A stretch of DNA of 29,178 nucleotides from CAYYGL01 sp964471235 (GCA_964471235.1 CAYYGL010000042.1:1-29178); one strand, 5' to 3'; shown: positions 16,069-25,289, numbered from the stretch's first letter. Numbers and translations are program-made. Notes: a model not told the origin generated them from the sequence alone.

Positions 16069-17049
16069 ATGCAGCAAAAACCACCGTTTGATCTAAATGA
16101 TTTTCGTCCCCCCAATGTTTCCAAACGGTTAGTCCGAATGGTGATATTGATTGTGGTCGGGTTAATTTTTGTTTATTCCACTTTTTTCACCATCGGACCG
16201 GAAGAGGTGGGGGTTGTGTTGCGGTTTGGGAAATATAACCGCACTGTGGGACCGGGTTTGAGTTTCAAACTTCCCCTTGGGATTGAAACACTGACCAAAG
16301 TGCCGGTGCAGCGGCAATTAAAGGAAGAGTTTGGATTTCGCACTGCCGAAGCCGGGGTTCGAACCCGCTATGCTACCCGTAGTTATGATGAAGAGTCGTT
16401 GATGTTAACCGGTGATTTAAACATAGCCGAGGTGGAGTGGGTGGTGCAGTTTCGGATCAGCGATGCGTATCGTTATTTGTTCCGGGTACGCAATGCCATC
16501 CAGACATTTCGGGATATGAATGAAGCCGTGATGCGGGAAGTCGTGGGGGATCGCACCATCAACGAGGTGCTGAATATTCGCCAGGAAGTGGAAACCGCGG
16601 TGGCTGCCAAGCTCCAGAATTTGTGCAATCAGTATGAATTGGGGTTAAAGGTAGAGCAGGTGCAGTTGCAGGATGTTACCCCGCCGGACCCGGTAAAGCC
16701 GGCATTTAATGAGGTGAATGAAGCGCAGCAGGAGCGGGAAAAGCTGATTAATCAAGCTCAGGCGGAATACAACCGGGTCATCCCCAAGGCAAAGGGAGAG
16801 GCGCAACGCACCATCGAAGAGGCAGAAGGGTATGCGACCGAGCGGGTAAACAACGCACAGGGAGATGTATCAAAGTTTAACGCCTTGTTAAGAGAATATA
16901 TGCGCGCACCGGAAGTTACCCGACAGCGGATTTACCTGGAAACCATGAGCCGGGTGCTGCCCAAGGTCGGTCGAAAATTGGTGATCGACGAAAAAGCCAC
17001 CGGGCTTTTACCGTTGTTTAACATTGACCAGGGAGGAGTAAAGAAATGA
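16069..17049 (+). CDS. hflK: HflK, SPFH/band-7 membrane protease modulator subunit
   Basis: A 326-residue HflK homologue. One transmembrane helix (about 20-42) is followed by the SPFH/band-7 domain, beginning FTIGPEEVGVVLRFGKYNRTVGPGLSFKLP, and a long helical region rich in Ala/Glu/Gln (about 215-270). With HflC it forms large periplasm-facing cages around FtsH, limiting degradation of membrane proteins. It is shorter than E. coli HflK because it lacks the Gly-rich N-terminus, which is common outside Gammaproteobacteria. AGGAGG lies about nine bases before the ATG and is framed by the short repeat AACGT/ACGTT. It overlaps hflC by four bases (ATGA). Confidence 0.9.
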   Translation: MQQKPPFDLNDFRPPNVSKRLVRMVILIVVGLIFVYSTFFTIGPEEVGVVLRFGKYNRTVGPGLSFKLPLGIETLTKVPVQRQLKEEFGFRTAEAGVRTRYATRSYDEESLMLTGDLNIAEVEWVVQFRISDAYRYLFRVRNAIQTFRDMNEAVMREVVGDRTINEVLNIRQEVETAVAAKLQNLCNQYELGLKVEQVQLQDVTPPDPVKPAFNEVNEAQQEREKLINQAQAEYNRVIPKAKGEAQRTIEEAEGYATERVNNAQGDVSKFNALLREYMRAPEVTRQRIYLETMSRVLPKVGRKLVIDEKATGLLPLFNIDQGGVKK

Positions 17050-17999
17050 AACAGACTCAATATATTATTCTGGCTATCGTTGCTTTTATTGTCCTGGCAG
17101 TTATGGCTTCTGCGGTTTTTGTGGTAAACGAGCGAGAGCAGGTAATTGTTACCCAGTTCGGGAAACCGGTAGGAGACCCGATTGCGGAACCGGGAATTCA
17201 TTTTAAGTTGCCGTTTTTTCAGGAGACCCACTTTTTTGAAAAACGGTTTCTGGAATGGGACGGCGACCCCAACCAGGTGCCCACCAAAGATAAACGGTTT
17301 ATCTGGGTGGATACCTATGGGCGCTGGCGGATTAAAGACCCACTGTTGTTTTTCCAGCGGGTACGGGATGAGCGGGGCGCCCAGACCCGGTTAGATGATA
17401 TTTTAGACAGCGAAACCCGCAATGCCATTGCCCGGCACAACCTGGTGGAGATTATTCGTTCCCAGAACCGGGAAGTGCAGAAAACCGGCGGCGCTGCCGG
17501 TGAGGTGATTGAAGAAAAACTTCCCCATATCGATATCGGGCGGGAACAGATTACCCGAAATATTATCAAAAAGGCAGCCCCCAAAATTGCCGAACTGGGC
17601 ATCGAACTGCTGGATTTGCGCATCAAGCGGATCAAGTTTGTAGAAGAAGTGCAAAAGAAAATTTACGAGCGGATGATCACCGAACGTAAGCGGATCGCCG
17701 ACAAATTCCGTTCCGAGGGGCAGGGGGAAGCTTCCCGAATTCTGGGGAACAAAGAACGGGAGTTGAAGCGTATCGAATCGGAAGCCTACCGGAAAGCGCA
17801 GGAAATTACCGGGAAAGCGGACGCTAAAGCGGCTGCCATCTATGCATCCGCATATAACAAAAATGCCGCTTCTCGAGAATTTTACCGCTTCCTGAAAACC
17901 ATGGAAACATACGAAGCGGTCTTTTCCGATAAAGATTGGATTGTGTTATCCACTAAAGGAGATTTGTTTAAATTCCTGCAGACCCAGAAGGGTAAATAA
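17046..17999 (+). CDS. hflC: HflC, SPFH/band-7 membrane protease modulator subunit
   Basis: A 317-residue HflC homologue. An N-terminal membrane helix (about 6-27) is followed by the band-7 domain starting VFVVNEREQVIVTQFGKPVGDPIAEPGIHFKLPF. Further motifs are RWRIKDPLLFFQRV and the conserved tail, with YERMITERKRIADKFRSEGQGEASRILG leading into a KADAKAAAIYA-type helix. Partner of HflK in the FtsH-associated complex. Translationally coupled to hflK by a 4-base overlap, and followed by a clear intrinsic terminator. Length and motifs are normal. Confidence 0.93.
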   Translation: MKQTQYIILAIVAFIVLAVMASAVFVVNEREQVIVTQFGKPVGDPIAEPGIHFKLPFFQETHFFEKRFLEWDGDPNQVPTKDKRFIWVDTYGRWRIKDPLLFFQRVRDERGAQTRLDDILDSETRNAIARHNLVEIIRSQNREVQKTGGAAGEVIEEKLPHIDIGREQITRNIIKKAAPKIAELGIELLDLRIKRIKFVEEVQKKIYERMITERKRIADKFRSEGQGEASRILGNKERELKRIESEAYRKAQEITGKADAKAAAIYASAYNKNAASREFYRFLKTMETYEAVFSDKDWIVLSTKGDLFKFLQTQKGK

Positions 18000-18035
18000 G
18001 ATTTACCTCCGGGAAGTTTGAAACACCTATTTGCA

Positions 18036-18077
18036 CCCTCATCCGGTAATCCTCAAATTGCCGGGTGGGGGTTTTCT
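18036..18077 (+). terminator. Intrinsic terminator of the hflK-hflC operon
   Basis: An 11-bp stem (18036-18046 with 18061-18071, two pairs being G-U) capped by a 14-nt loop and followed by TTTTCT (18072-18077), 37 bases after the hflC stop. The next gene is convergent. Confidence 0.75.
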
Positions 18078-18105
18078 ATGGAAAATCGAAGGGCACGTCA
18101 GGTTC

Positions 18106-19182
18106 TTACCGCACCGGGGCACTCATCAAGACACTGATAAAGCGCAGCGACTTGATGTTCTCGAAGATGATTTTGATCACCACCGTCAAAGGCACTGCCA
18201 GAAACATTCCCACCATACCCAACAACCATCCCCAAAAAATTAATGAGAAGAGAACGACTAAAGGACTCAGGTTAATGCTGCGCCCGACAAAGCGCGGATC
18301 GAAGAAATTGCCCATTACCAGTTGGATGCTAATTAAGCATAAAGCTAACCACAGAATTGAAATATAGTGTTCAAATTGAATAAAGGCGAGACTGATCGGT
18401 AATATGGTGGCGATGAACGAACCGATGTTGGGGATGAAGTTGAGGAGAAAAGTGAGGATCCCCCATATCAGGGCGAACTCTACCCCGAATAAATACAATA
18501 CAATGGTTGCCAGTATTGCGGTCGCCAGGCTGATGATGGTTTTTGCCAGAATATATTTTTGGATTTGCAAATTGATGTTGGTGCAAATATCGGAAAGACG
18601 GTCTGCCAGGTTCGGTTTGAACGCAATGCTTAACTTGGAAATCAACTGATTGCGACCCATCAGGATGAAAATTAAACAGAGCAGTACCAGCACGGTATTG
18701 GATAAAAAACGGGTAATGGAACTAAAGAGCTGGGTGATGATTCCGGTGATTGACAGATGGTCTAATGCACTCAGGAGTTGAGTGCGGTCCGAAGCGCCCA
18801 TCTCTCCGCTGAACACACTGGGGGGAATATTGACAATTTTCAGCATTTTCTGGAGAATAGTGTCTAACCGATGTTCATACTTGGGAAATTCTGCCGCAAA
18901 CGACTGAATACTGGTATTCACCAAGACCCCTAAGATGCCCAACAGAAAAAAAGTGATGATCACTGCAAAGAGAATGGACACAAATACCGGCACCCGACGC
19001 TTTTCAAAAAATGTTATCAGGGGATGTAAAATATAACTGATAAACAGCGCCAGGGCGAAAGGGAGCACAATGGAGCGTGCCTGGTATAAAACCATGCCCA
19101 ATGCCACAGCCGTTAATACACTTAACAGCGCGATAATGATACGGGTATCACGAATCATTATTTCACGGGTATTATAACTCAT
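18106..19182 (-). CDS. AI-2E family (PerM/TqsA-like) membrane transporter
   Basis: A 358-residue polytopic membrane protein of the AI-2E exporter/UPF0118 family. Its hydrophobic segments follow the family layout: an N-terminal pair (IIIALLSVLTAVALGMVLYQARSIVLPFALALFISYILHPLI), a third helix, an extracytoplasmic helical region (about 95-150), then C-terminal helices. Typical motifs are YLFGVEFALIWGILTFLLNFIPNIGSFIATILP and the region ending MVGMFLAVPLTVVIKIIFE. Members are credited with export of autoinducer-2 or with Na+/H+ exchange; substrate here is unknown. AAAGGTG precedes the ATG at 19182. It lies downstream of polA in the same direction, separated by 283 bp with tandem repeats. Confidence 0.88.
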   Translation of the reverse strand: MSYNTREIMIRDTRIIIALLSVLTAVALGMVLYQARSIVLPFALALFISYILHPLITFFEKRRVPVFVSILFAVIITFFLLGILGVLVNTSIQSFAAEFPKYEHRLDTILQKMLKIVNIPPSVFSGEMGASDRTQLLSALDHLSITGIITQLFSSITRFLSNTVLVLLCLIFILMGRNQLISKLSIAFKPNLADRLSDICTNINLQIQKYILAKTIISLATAILATIVLYLFGVEFALIWGILTFLLNFIPNIGSFIATILPISLAFIQFEHYISILWLALCLISIQLVMGNFFDPRFVGRSINLSPLVVLFSLIFWGWLLGMVGMFLAVPLTVVIKIIFENIKSLRFISVLMSAPVR

Positions 19183-19341
19183 AATGCACCTTTGGATGAT
19201 TTAGGTTTGTATGTTCAAATAAGTTTGATTCTTGAAACGTAAAACGTAAGGAATTGTTGCCCTTCGTAGATGTCATCCCCTGATCTTGCCCGGCTTGGTG
19301 CGTGTTTTGTCCGGAGACGTGAGTGTGAGAATTGCTATGTT

Positions 19342-19400
19342 GTCAAAACAAGTTTTGACGCTCCGCAAGTTTTGACACTCCGCATGGTTAGGCACTCCGC
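19342..19400. repeat. Palindrome plus three 17-bp tandem repeats
   Basis: GTCAAAAC (19342-19349) and GTTTTGAC (19352-19359) form an 8-bp palindrome. Overlapping it, three 17-bp units start at 19350, 19367 and 19384; the first two differ by one base and the third keeps the CACTCCGC end. They lie between polA and the permease gene. Confidence 0.7.
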
Positions 19401-19465
19401 TTTTCCTCCCTAATCCCTAATCCTTTATACCCTATACCGTATATCTTATCCCCATCTCCCCCTTC

Positions 19466-22180
19466 TCAATGCGCTTCCAGCCAGTTTTTGCCAACACCCA
19501 CATCCACCTTTAAAGGCACATCGAGGCGGATGGCATTTTCCATTTCCTGCTTTACCAGGGCAGAAAGGGTATCCACTTCTTCGGCGGCGGCTTCGAACAC
19601 CAGCTCATCATGCACCTGGAGAATCATCTTGGAGCGCATGTCTTCCTCCCGCAAACGCCGATGTATGTGAATCATAGCCAGCTTGATCAAATCCGCCGCA
19701 CTTCCCTGGATGGTGGTATTAATTGCCACCCGTTCCGCATTTTGCCTTACCGTGCCATTCTGGCTATTGATTTCCGGTATGTAGCGCCGGCGGTTTAAAA
19801 TGGTGGTCACATAACCCTGACGCTGGGCAGTGGCGATAATTCGGGTGATGTATTCATTGACTTTGGGAAAGCGAGCAAAATAATTATCGATGATTTGCTG
19901 GGCTTCGTCCGGGGTGATGCCCAGCCGGGAGGCGAGGCCATACTGAGAGATGCCGTAAATGATCCCGAAATTCACTTCCTTGGCTTTGCGGCGGTGTTCC
20001 GGGGTAACTTCATCAGGCAAAATATTGAAAATAGCTGCTGCGGTGGTGCGGTGGATATCCTCCCCGCGCTCGAAGGCTTCCCTCAACGCCGGATCACCGG
20101 AAATGTGCGCCATCTCCTGCAGTTCCACCGGGCTGTAGTCCGCCGAGAGAATGAAATCCGCCGGGTTTGCCGGGATAAATGCCTTGCGTATTTCCCGCCC
20201 CCGCTCACCACGGATGGGGATATTCTGCAAATTGGGATCGCTGCTGGACAGCCGCCCGGTGGCAGCAACCGTTTGGTTAAATGAGGTGTGCAGCCGCCCG
20301 GTGCGGGGACTGATCAACTTCGGCAGGGCATCCACGTAAGTGGATTTCAGCTTCATCAATTTGCGATATTCCAGAATTTTGTTCACCACCGGATGACTGC
20401 TGTATTTTTGAAGGACCGATTCCGAAGTGGCATATTGCCCGGTAGGGGTACGTTTCGGCTTCTTGCCGTCAATATCCTCGTGTATTTGTAACTCGTCAAA
20501 CAACACCACCCCCATCTGCTGGGGCGAATTGATGTTGAATTCTCTCCCGGCTAACTGATAAATCTCCTTTTCCAGGGCGCGGGCTTCTTCGGCCAATTCC
20601 TTCGACATCTGCCCCAGAAACTCCACATCCAGGCTGACCCCATTCTTCTCCATCTCCAGCAGCACTGCTACCAACGGCATCTCCACTTCATGGAAGAGGC
20701 TCTCCATCTCCACTTCCTGCAATTTTTTTTGCAGCACCGTGGTTAACCGGTACGTGATGTCGGCATCCTCGCAGGCATAGGGATAGACCATCTCCACCGG
20801 CACATCCACCATGTTTTTTTGGGATTTTCCTTTTTTACCAATCAATTTCTCGATGGGAATCATGCGATAATTCAGGTATCTTTCTGCCAGGGCGTCCAGG
20901 TTGTTCTGGCGAAGTCCCGGGTTGATCAAATACCCGGCGATCATAGTGTCGAAATCAATCCCTGCCAGTTGAATGCCGTGCTGCCAGAGCATCAGTCCGT
21001 CGAATTTGATGTTCTGCCCGCCTTTCTTAATCGCGCCATTCTCAAAAATGGGTTTAACGGTATTGATGACCGTTTCGGGAGTGAGGGTGGTGCCCAACCC
21101 GTCCATGGGCACATAATATCCTTCGTTTTCTTGCCAGGAAAAGGAAATACCAATTACATCGGAATTGAAGGTGTCCAGTCCTGTGGTTTCAGTATCGAAC
21201 ACAAAGAAGGGTATCCCGGAAAGCCGTTCTGCCAGTTCCTGTAATGCGGCCTCAGTGTTTACCAGGTGATAATTTTGTTTTTTTTCATCATAATCCTGGG
21301 TAGAGGAACTTTCCTCATCCAGCCGATCCAGCAGGCGCTTAAATTCCAGGTCGCGGAACAGGGAAATCACTTTCTCCCGGTCGTAAGGTTTTGCTTTCAG
21401 GTTCTCGATTGTTACCGGCACCGGGGCGTGGGTATCAATCGTTACCAGGTCGCGGGACAAATCCGCCAGGGGGCGGTTTTCCTTCAAACTTTCCCGCACT
21501 GCGTTTTTGGAAATTTGATCCAGATTGGCGTAAATGGATTCCAGAGAACCGAACTGCTGCAATAAGTCCCGGGCGGTTTTTTTACCCACTTTGGGCACCC
21601 CGGGAACGTTGTCGCTGCTGTCACCCATCAATGCCAGGTAGTCGATTACCTGGGCAGGTTTTAAACCCAGTTCCTGTTTCAGGTATTTCTCGTCAATGAT
21701 ATCCACATCCCGGGCGGATCGGATGTTATACATTTTCACCAGCGGGGAGAGTAGTTGCATAAAATCCTTATCCGGGGTAACCAGGTAGGTTTCGATTCCC
21801 TGCTGTTCGGCTTTTTTTGCCAGCGTTCCGATCACGTCGTCGGCTTCATACCCTTCCACTTCCAGGATGGGGATATTCAGCGCCTTGGTCACTTCCAGCA
21901 CTCGCGGGTATTGGGAGATCATCTCCTCCGGCATTTTGTCCCGGGTGGCTTTGTATGCCGGGTATTTTTTGTGCCGGAAAGTGGGCACTTTGGAGTCGAA
22001 TACCACCGCAATGTAATCCGGCTTTTCTTCCTGTAAAATTTTGATGAGGGTCTGAGTATAGCCGAAAGTCGCGCTGGTGTTCTCCCCCTTACTGTTGATC
22101 AGGGGATTTTTCATAAAGACAAAGTAAGAACGGTAGAAGATAGCTGAGCCGTCTAACAAAAAAAGACGCTTACGATTCAT
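19466..22180 (-). CDS. polA: DNA polymerase I
   Basis: A 904-residue three-domain polymerase. The 5'-nuclease spans about 1-290 (LLDGSAIFYRSYF, EGYEADDVIGTLA, TPDKDFMQL, GDSSDNVPGVPKVGKKTA). The 3'-5' exonuclease has all acidic motifs: VFDTETTGLD near 330, NIKFDGLML and YACEDADITYRL. The polymerase domain carries motif B RRKAKEVNFGIIYG and motif C LQVHDELVFE. It fills Okazaki gaps and serves in excision repair. Motif A is unusual: DYSPVELQ (681-688) instead of DYSQIELR, keeping the catalytic Asp and steric-gate Glu but changing Gln to Pro and Arg to Gln. GGAAAA precedes the ATG. Confidence 0.95.
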   Translation of the reverse strand: MNRKRLFLLDGSAIFYRSYFVFMKNPLINSKGENTSATFGYTQTLIKILQEEKPDYIAVVFDSKVPTFRHKKYPAYKATRDKMPEEMISQYPRVLEVTKALNIPILEVEGYEADDVIGTLAKKAEQQGIETYLVTPDKDFMQLLSPLVKMYNIRSARDVDIIDEKYLKQELGLKPAQVIDYLALMGDSSDNVPGVPKVGKKTARDLLQQFGSLESIYANLDQISKNAVRESLKENRPLADLSRDLVTIDTHAPVPVTIENLKAKPYDREKVISLFRDLEFKRLLDRLDEESSSTQDYDEKKQNYHLVNTEAALQELAERLSGIPFFVFDTETTGLDTFNSDVIGISFSWQENEGYYVPMDGLGTTLTPETVINTVKPIFENGAIKKGGQNIKFDGLMLWQHGIQLAGIDFDTMIAGYLINPGLRQNNLDALAERYLNYRMIPIEKLIGKKGKSQKNMVDVPVEMVYPYACEDADITYRLTTVLQKKLQEVEMESLFHEVEMPLVAVLLEMEKNGVSLDVEFLGQMSKELAEEARALEKEIYQLAGREFNINSPQQMGVVLFDELQIHEDIDGKKPKRTPTGQYATSESVLQKYSSHPVVNKILEYRKLMKLKSTYVDALPKLISPRTGRLHTSFNQTVAATGRLSSSDPNLQNIPIRGERGREIRKAFIPANPADFILSADYSPVELQEMAHISGDPALREAFERGEDIHRTTAAAIFNILPDEVTPEHRRKAKEVNFGIIYGISQYGLASRLGITPDEAQQIIDNYFARFPKVNEYITRIIATAQRQGYVTTILNRRRYIPEINSQNGTVRQNAERVAINTTIQGSAADLIKLAMIHIHRRLREEDMRSKMILQVHDELVFEAAAEEVDTLSALVKQEMENAIRLDVPLKVDVGVGKNWLEAH

Positions 22181-22252
22181 GATATTTTCCGGAAATTGTT
22201 GATAGATGATTTTAATCCTTTTAGGACTGATGTGGATTTAACGCTTAACAAA

Positions 22253-22290
22253 CAGGGCGAATGCGACGTTATGTTTGGCATCCGCCCCTG
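22253..22290 (-). terminator. Terminator of the DUF3782-like gene, upstream of polA
   Basis: On the minus strand, a 12-13 bp stem (22290-22278 with 22264-22253), containing one bulged G and one G-U pair, is followed by TTTGTT. It separates the leftward gene ending at 22334 from polA. Confidence 0.6.
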
Positions 22291-22333
22291 TGGGTTCATC
22301 AATGTTATGGATTTATACCTCCACCCCTGGTGG

Positions 22334-22951
22334 TTACCATACCCGCGGGGTAAATTTGTCATCGTTTAATATCCGGATGGTCTCTCCACTCTGGGCGATT
22401 ACATATAAACCCTGTTGATAAGCATAACGGTCTACCCCTTCTTCAATAACAATCCCCGCCACGGCACCGTACAGCTTTCGATGACGATGGTCCGGGAAGA
22501 AATCCTTAAATTCTGCCAATTGCTGCAAATGAGCCTTTACATCATCCACCGAAAGAGTGCTTTTCACAGCGATGAGGATGGCTTCCTCGCCGTTATGCGC
22601 CAGAATATCCACTTCCATCTGCCGACCGTTCCGGCGCGCCTTTGCCCGGGGATAAATATGGTTGATCTCGATACCCTTTTCCCGAAAAAGCCTTTCTACC
22701 CCCGGGGCAACAATTCCTTCTACAAAACGCCCCCACTTTCCGCCAAGATCGCCAATTGCTTTGCTAAGTGCAGCTATCTGGCGATCGGTTTCTTTAAGAT
22801 GCTGATCCGTTTCTTTCAGTTGGCGGTCGGTCTCTTTCAAATGGCGGTCAGTCTCTTTTAGGTGACGGTCGGTTTCTTTTAAATGGCGATCCGTCTCTTT
22901 AAAGAGTTCCCAAATCTCTTTAAACCCTTTTTCCATTTCTTCTTTCGTCAT
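22334..22951 (-). CDS. DUF3782-like protein: heptad coiled coil plus PD-(D/E)XK-like domain
   Basis: A 205-residue protein. Residues 1-62 are a coiled coil made of near-perfect 7-residue repeats (KETDRHL, about six copies). Residues about 70-200 resemble the restriction-endonuclease-like fold common in DUF3782 proteins: helix GRFVEGIVAPGVERLF, then a strand with MEVDILAHNGEEAILIAVKST. In an active nuclease the last motif would read ExK; here it is AVK, so the second acidic ligand may be lost or displaced. The family is widespread in cyanobacteria and candidate phyla with no established function. It shares the repeat-coil design of the gene at 639 without sequence similarity. Confidence 0.75.
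   Translation of the reverse strand: MTKEEMEKGFKEIWELFKETDRHLKETDRHLKETDRHLKETDRQLKETDQHLKETDRQIAALSKAIGDLGGKWGRFVEGIVAPGVERLFREKGIEINHIYPRAKARRNGRQMEVDILAHNGEEAILIAVKSTLSVDDVKAHLQQLAEFKDFFPDHRHRKLYGAVAGIVIEEGVDRYAYQQGLYVIAQSGETIRILNDDKFTPRVW
22787..22905 (-). repeat. 21-bp tandem coding repeats (heptad units)
   Basis: About six 21-bp units encoding ETDRHLK-type heptads within the DUF3782-like gene. They are close to identical in protein but show scattered synonymous differences, so the array is not brand new. Confidence 0.8.
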
Positions 22952-23339
22952 ATTTTCCTCCCGAAATTAACCCGGGCTTTGTTTTAAAATATAAAAGCGA
23001 ATTCCGGCTCGTTCAATCTTTATTTCTAATCAACAATTTTTTCCCAACCTTGATCATACACAGAACTAACGGGATAGGTATTCTGGAATTTCACACAATG
23101 GTCTCATCCCCATCAACAATTTCTGATGACAGGCGAAGCCGCAAATTTAAGAGGAACTTAGGAAATACCAAAAGAGGTGGTATTAGCGCTTTACATAAAG
23201 AATACACACTATTTTTTTCAGGTTTTGTTCATAGTTTCGCATACCGGAATTCGTAGAAAGGAGCGCTAACCGTTACAAAACTTACAGTATTAGCATCCCT
23301 CGCTTAAGATATTATAAGCGGCTGGATATAGTACACTGA

Positions 23340-23386
23340 AATTATCATTGGTTCAGGCACAGTGTTAAAACACAAGAATGATAATT
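23340..23386. promoter_or_regulatory. Nested inverted repeat upstream of the epimerase operon
   Basis: AATTATCATT (23340-23349) pairs perfectly with AATGATAATT (23377-23386), and the loop holds a second palindrome, GTGTTAAAACAC (23362-23373). It may be an operator pair or a structured leader for the gene at 23501. The rest of 22952-23500 shows no convincing gene; a 68-codon frame at 23050-23256 has no Shine-Dalgarno or recognisable content. Confidence 0.4.
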
Positions 23387-23500
23387 CAGAAAAGTCTGTA
23401 TTTGGGGAGACGCCCCGGTTTTCGGTCTTGCTCCATTGCCAGCTAATGATCCGGGCATAATGCAGACTCAGGAAAATATCAAAAACACCAGGAGAACGAC

Positions 23501-24457
23501 ATGCGAGTTTTTATTGCCGGCGCAACGGGGGTTCTTGGGCGACGTCTTATAAAACTGTTTCGTGCCCGGGGGGATTCGGTCATCGGTCTGGTCCGCAGTT
23601 CGACGGGGGAACAAATTGTTGCCTCCCTGGGAGGTGAGAGTCGTCGAGCGGACCTCTTTGATGCCGAGGCACTGGCTCGTGCTGCCGAAGGATGTGAGGT
23701 GATCATCCATGCGGCTACCTCTATTCCGGTCAAGACAAAGCCCGCTCCCAATGACTGGGAAATGAACGATCGAATTCGCCGCGAAGGCGCCCGGGCGTTG
23801 ACCGCCTGTGCGGCAAAAATCGGCGCAAAACTCTATATACAGCAGAGCGTAATCTGGGTCGCCCGCCCGCACGATGGCGATTTCTTCGATGAAGATTCAC
23901 CGGCACAGCCGGATCAGAACTCCCGTTCGGCGCTCGATGGCGAGGAGATTGCCCGCGAAGCCGGTGAGAAATACGGCTTTAATGTTTCCGTGCTGCGATG
24001 CGGCTGGTTCTACGGCGCGGATGCAGCCCATACCAGATTCTTTGCCGAGAGTATCAGAGCGCGTCGGTTGCCTGTTATTGGTAAAGGAGATGCCGTGTGG
24101 GCAATTCTGCATCTGGACGATGCCGCCGGCGCATTTGTGACCGCCGCCACTGCCCCGCGCAGCGGAATCTGGCATATCGTGGACGACCGGGCAGTGAGCG
24201 TGCGGGAATTCCTGAATTACTTTGCGGAGCGTCTGGCAGCCCCTCTGCCACGGCAGGTACCGGCCTGGCTGGCGCGCCTGGTGGCGGGGTCCTATGCGGT
24301 TGATTTCTTCACCACCACCTCGCGCACTTCAAACGCCCGGTTCCGCGATGAATTCGGCTGGGCGCCCTGCTTCCCAACCTTCAGAGAGGGAATCGATCAA
24401 ATCGTGGCAAGTTGGACAGCGGAAGGCTTCATTCCGCAAAACGGGAACAGCGCATGA
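23501..24457 (+). CDS. NAD-dependent epimerase/dehydratase (extended SDR)
   Basis: A 318-residue extended short-chain dehydrogenase. The Rossmann glycine motif GATGVLG (7-13) at the N-terminus and the AATS segment near residue 70 bind NAD(P). An active-site region reads YIQQSVIWVA, lacking a standard YxxxK, so catalysis may be atypical. Relatives include nucleotide-sugar epimerases and atypical NmrA-like SDRs; the substrate cannot be assigned. AGGAGA precedes the ATG at good spacing. Its stop overlaps the start of the next gene (ATGA), marking a two-gene operon. Codon choice is richer in CGC/CTC than neighbouring genes, which may hint at transfer. Confidence 0.85.
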   Translation: MRVFIAGATGVLGRRLIKLFRARGDSVIGLVRSSTGEQIVASLGGESRRADLFDAEALARAAEGCEVIIHAATSIPVKTKPAPNDWEMNDRIRREGARALTACAAKIGAKLYIQQSVIWVARPHDGDFFDEDSPAQPDQNSRSALDGEEIAREAGEKYGFNVSVLRCGWFYGADAAHTRFFAESIRARRLPVIGKGDAVWAILHLDDAAGAFVTAATAPRSGIWHIVDDRAVSVREFLNYFAERLAAPLPRQVPAWLARLVAGSYAVDFFTTTSRTSNARFRDEFGWAPCFPTFREGIDQIVASWTAEGFIPQNGNSA

Positions 24458-24867
24458 TGACCCCCCGTAACCTGACGCGACTCATAACGGCGACGGTGTT
24501 GGTGCATGCCGTCGTGGTACTCTTGCACGCATGGGCGCACCTGACGCTTGGTGTCAACATGTCAGGGCTTCAAAATGGTTTTATCGGAGTGGTAATCATA
24601 ACGGCTCCGATTGTTGCGGGAGTGCTGGTGTGGACCCGGTTTCGTAGCGCCGGGGCGCTCACGCTCGCCGTTTCCATGTTCGGGGCGCTGGTTTTCGGAG
24701 CCTACCATCATTTTCTCGAACCCGGCATTGATCATATCTCCGGAGTACCGACAGATAGCTGGGGAGCACTTTTTCGCCTGACCGCCGTCCTGCTGGCAAT
24801 CATAGAAGCAGGGGGAAGCCTCGTGGGCTGGTGGGGATTTCGCCTCGTCTTCCGTGCGCGGGTTTGA
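24454..24867 (+). CDS. Four-helix integral membrane protein, unknown function
   Basis: A 137-residue protein with four predicted membrane helices (about 9-30, 41-60, 66-84 and 107-131) separated by short loops. Notable residues are His in the first two helices (LVHAVVVLLHAWAHL) and AYHHFLEPGIDHISGVP in the loop after the third, a histidine-rich pattern that could bind metal or haem; this is inference. The frame extends to 24412, but the ATG at 24454 overlapping the upstream stop is preferred. Co-transcribed and probably translationally coupled with the epimerase. I do not recognise the family. Confidence 0.75.
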   Translation: MMTPRNLTRLITATVLVHAVVVLLHAWAHLTLGVNMSGLQNGFIGVVIITAPIVAGVLVWTRFRSAGALTLAVSMFGALVFGAYHHFLEPGIDHISGVPTDSWGALFRLTAVLLAIIEAGGSLVGWWGFRLVFRARV

Positions 24868-25056
24868 GCCTGAGCAGATACAGGTGACTTTGAGTACAGA
24901 GGATGCCGATTCTCTGCACCCTGCCGTTCAGCCTATACCGCCGGAAGGGGGGCATGTCAGAATGCACTTTTTTCCGAAATCAGCTTCAACCGGATGAATA
25001 CCATATCTCACCCCTAACGGGGTTTAGAATTTTATATGAGCATCAGTACTATAACA

Positions 25057-25289
25057 GTGAAAAAATAACTTGTTAAAAACTTAAATTATCGTTTTCTGAA
25101 CTCATCCCCCAACCCCCTTCTCTTTCAAAGAGAAGGGGGCTTTAAACTTCCCTCTTCCCGACGAATCGGGATCTTCGACTTTTCAAGAGAGGGGTTGGGG
25201 GTGAGTTTTAAAATTCACCAGTTATTTTTTAGATTGTTACTAAATGGTATTACTCAATCTATTATTAAAATTAACAAGTTATTTTTTAC
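25057..25289. mobile_element. Foldback element with nested inverted repeats
   Basis: Outer arms: a 17-bp perfect inverted repeat (25060-25076 and 25271-25287). Inside, the arm CCCCCAACCCC near 25107 matches GGGGTTGGGGG near 25190, and a 27-bp near-perfect hairpin surrounds CTCTTTCAAAGAG (about 25115-25141). A further small hairpin, TCCCGACGAATCGGGA, lies near 25156. No coding capacity. This design is common among short non-autonomous elements. CACCCCT-x-AC-x-GGGTT recurs directly at about 25010 and 25310 on either side. Confidence 0.6.

Noticed and set aside
23050..23256. 68-codon plus-strand frame before the epimerase
   Set aside because: No ribosome binding site, atypical composition and no motif.
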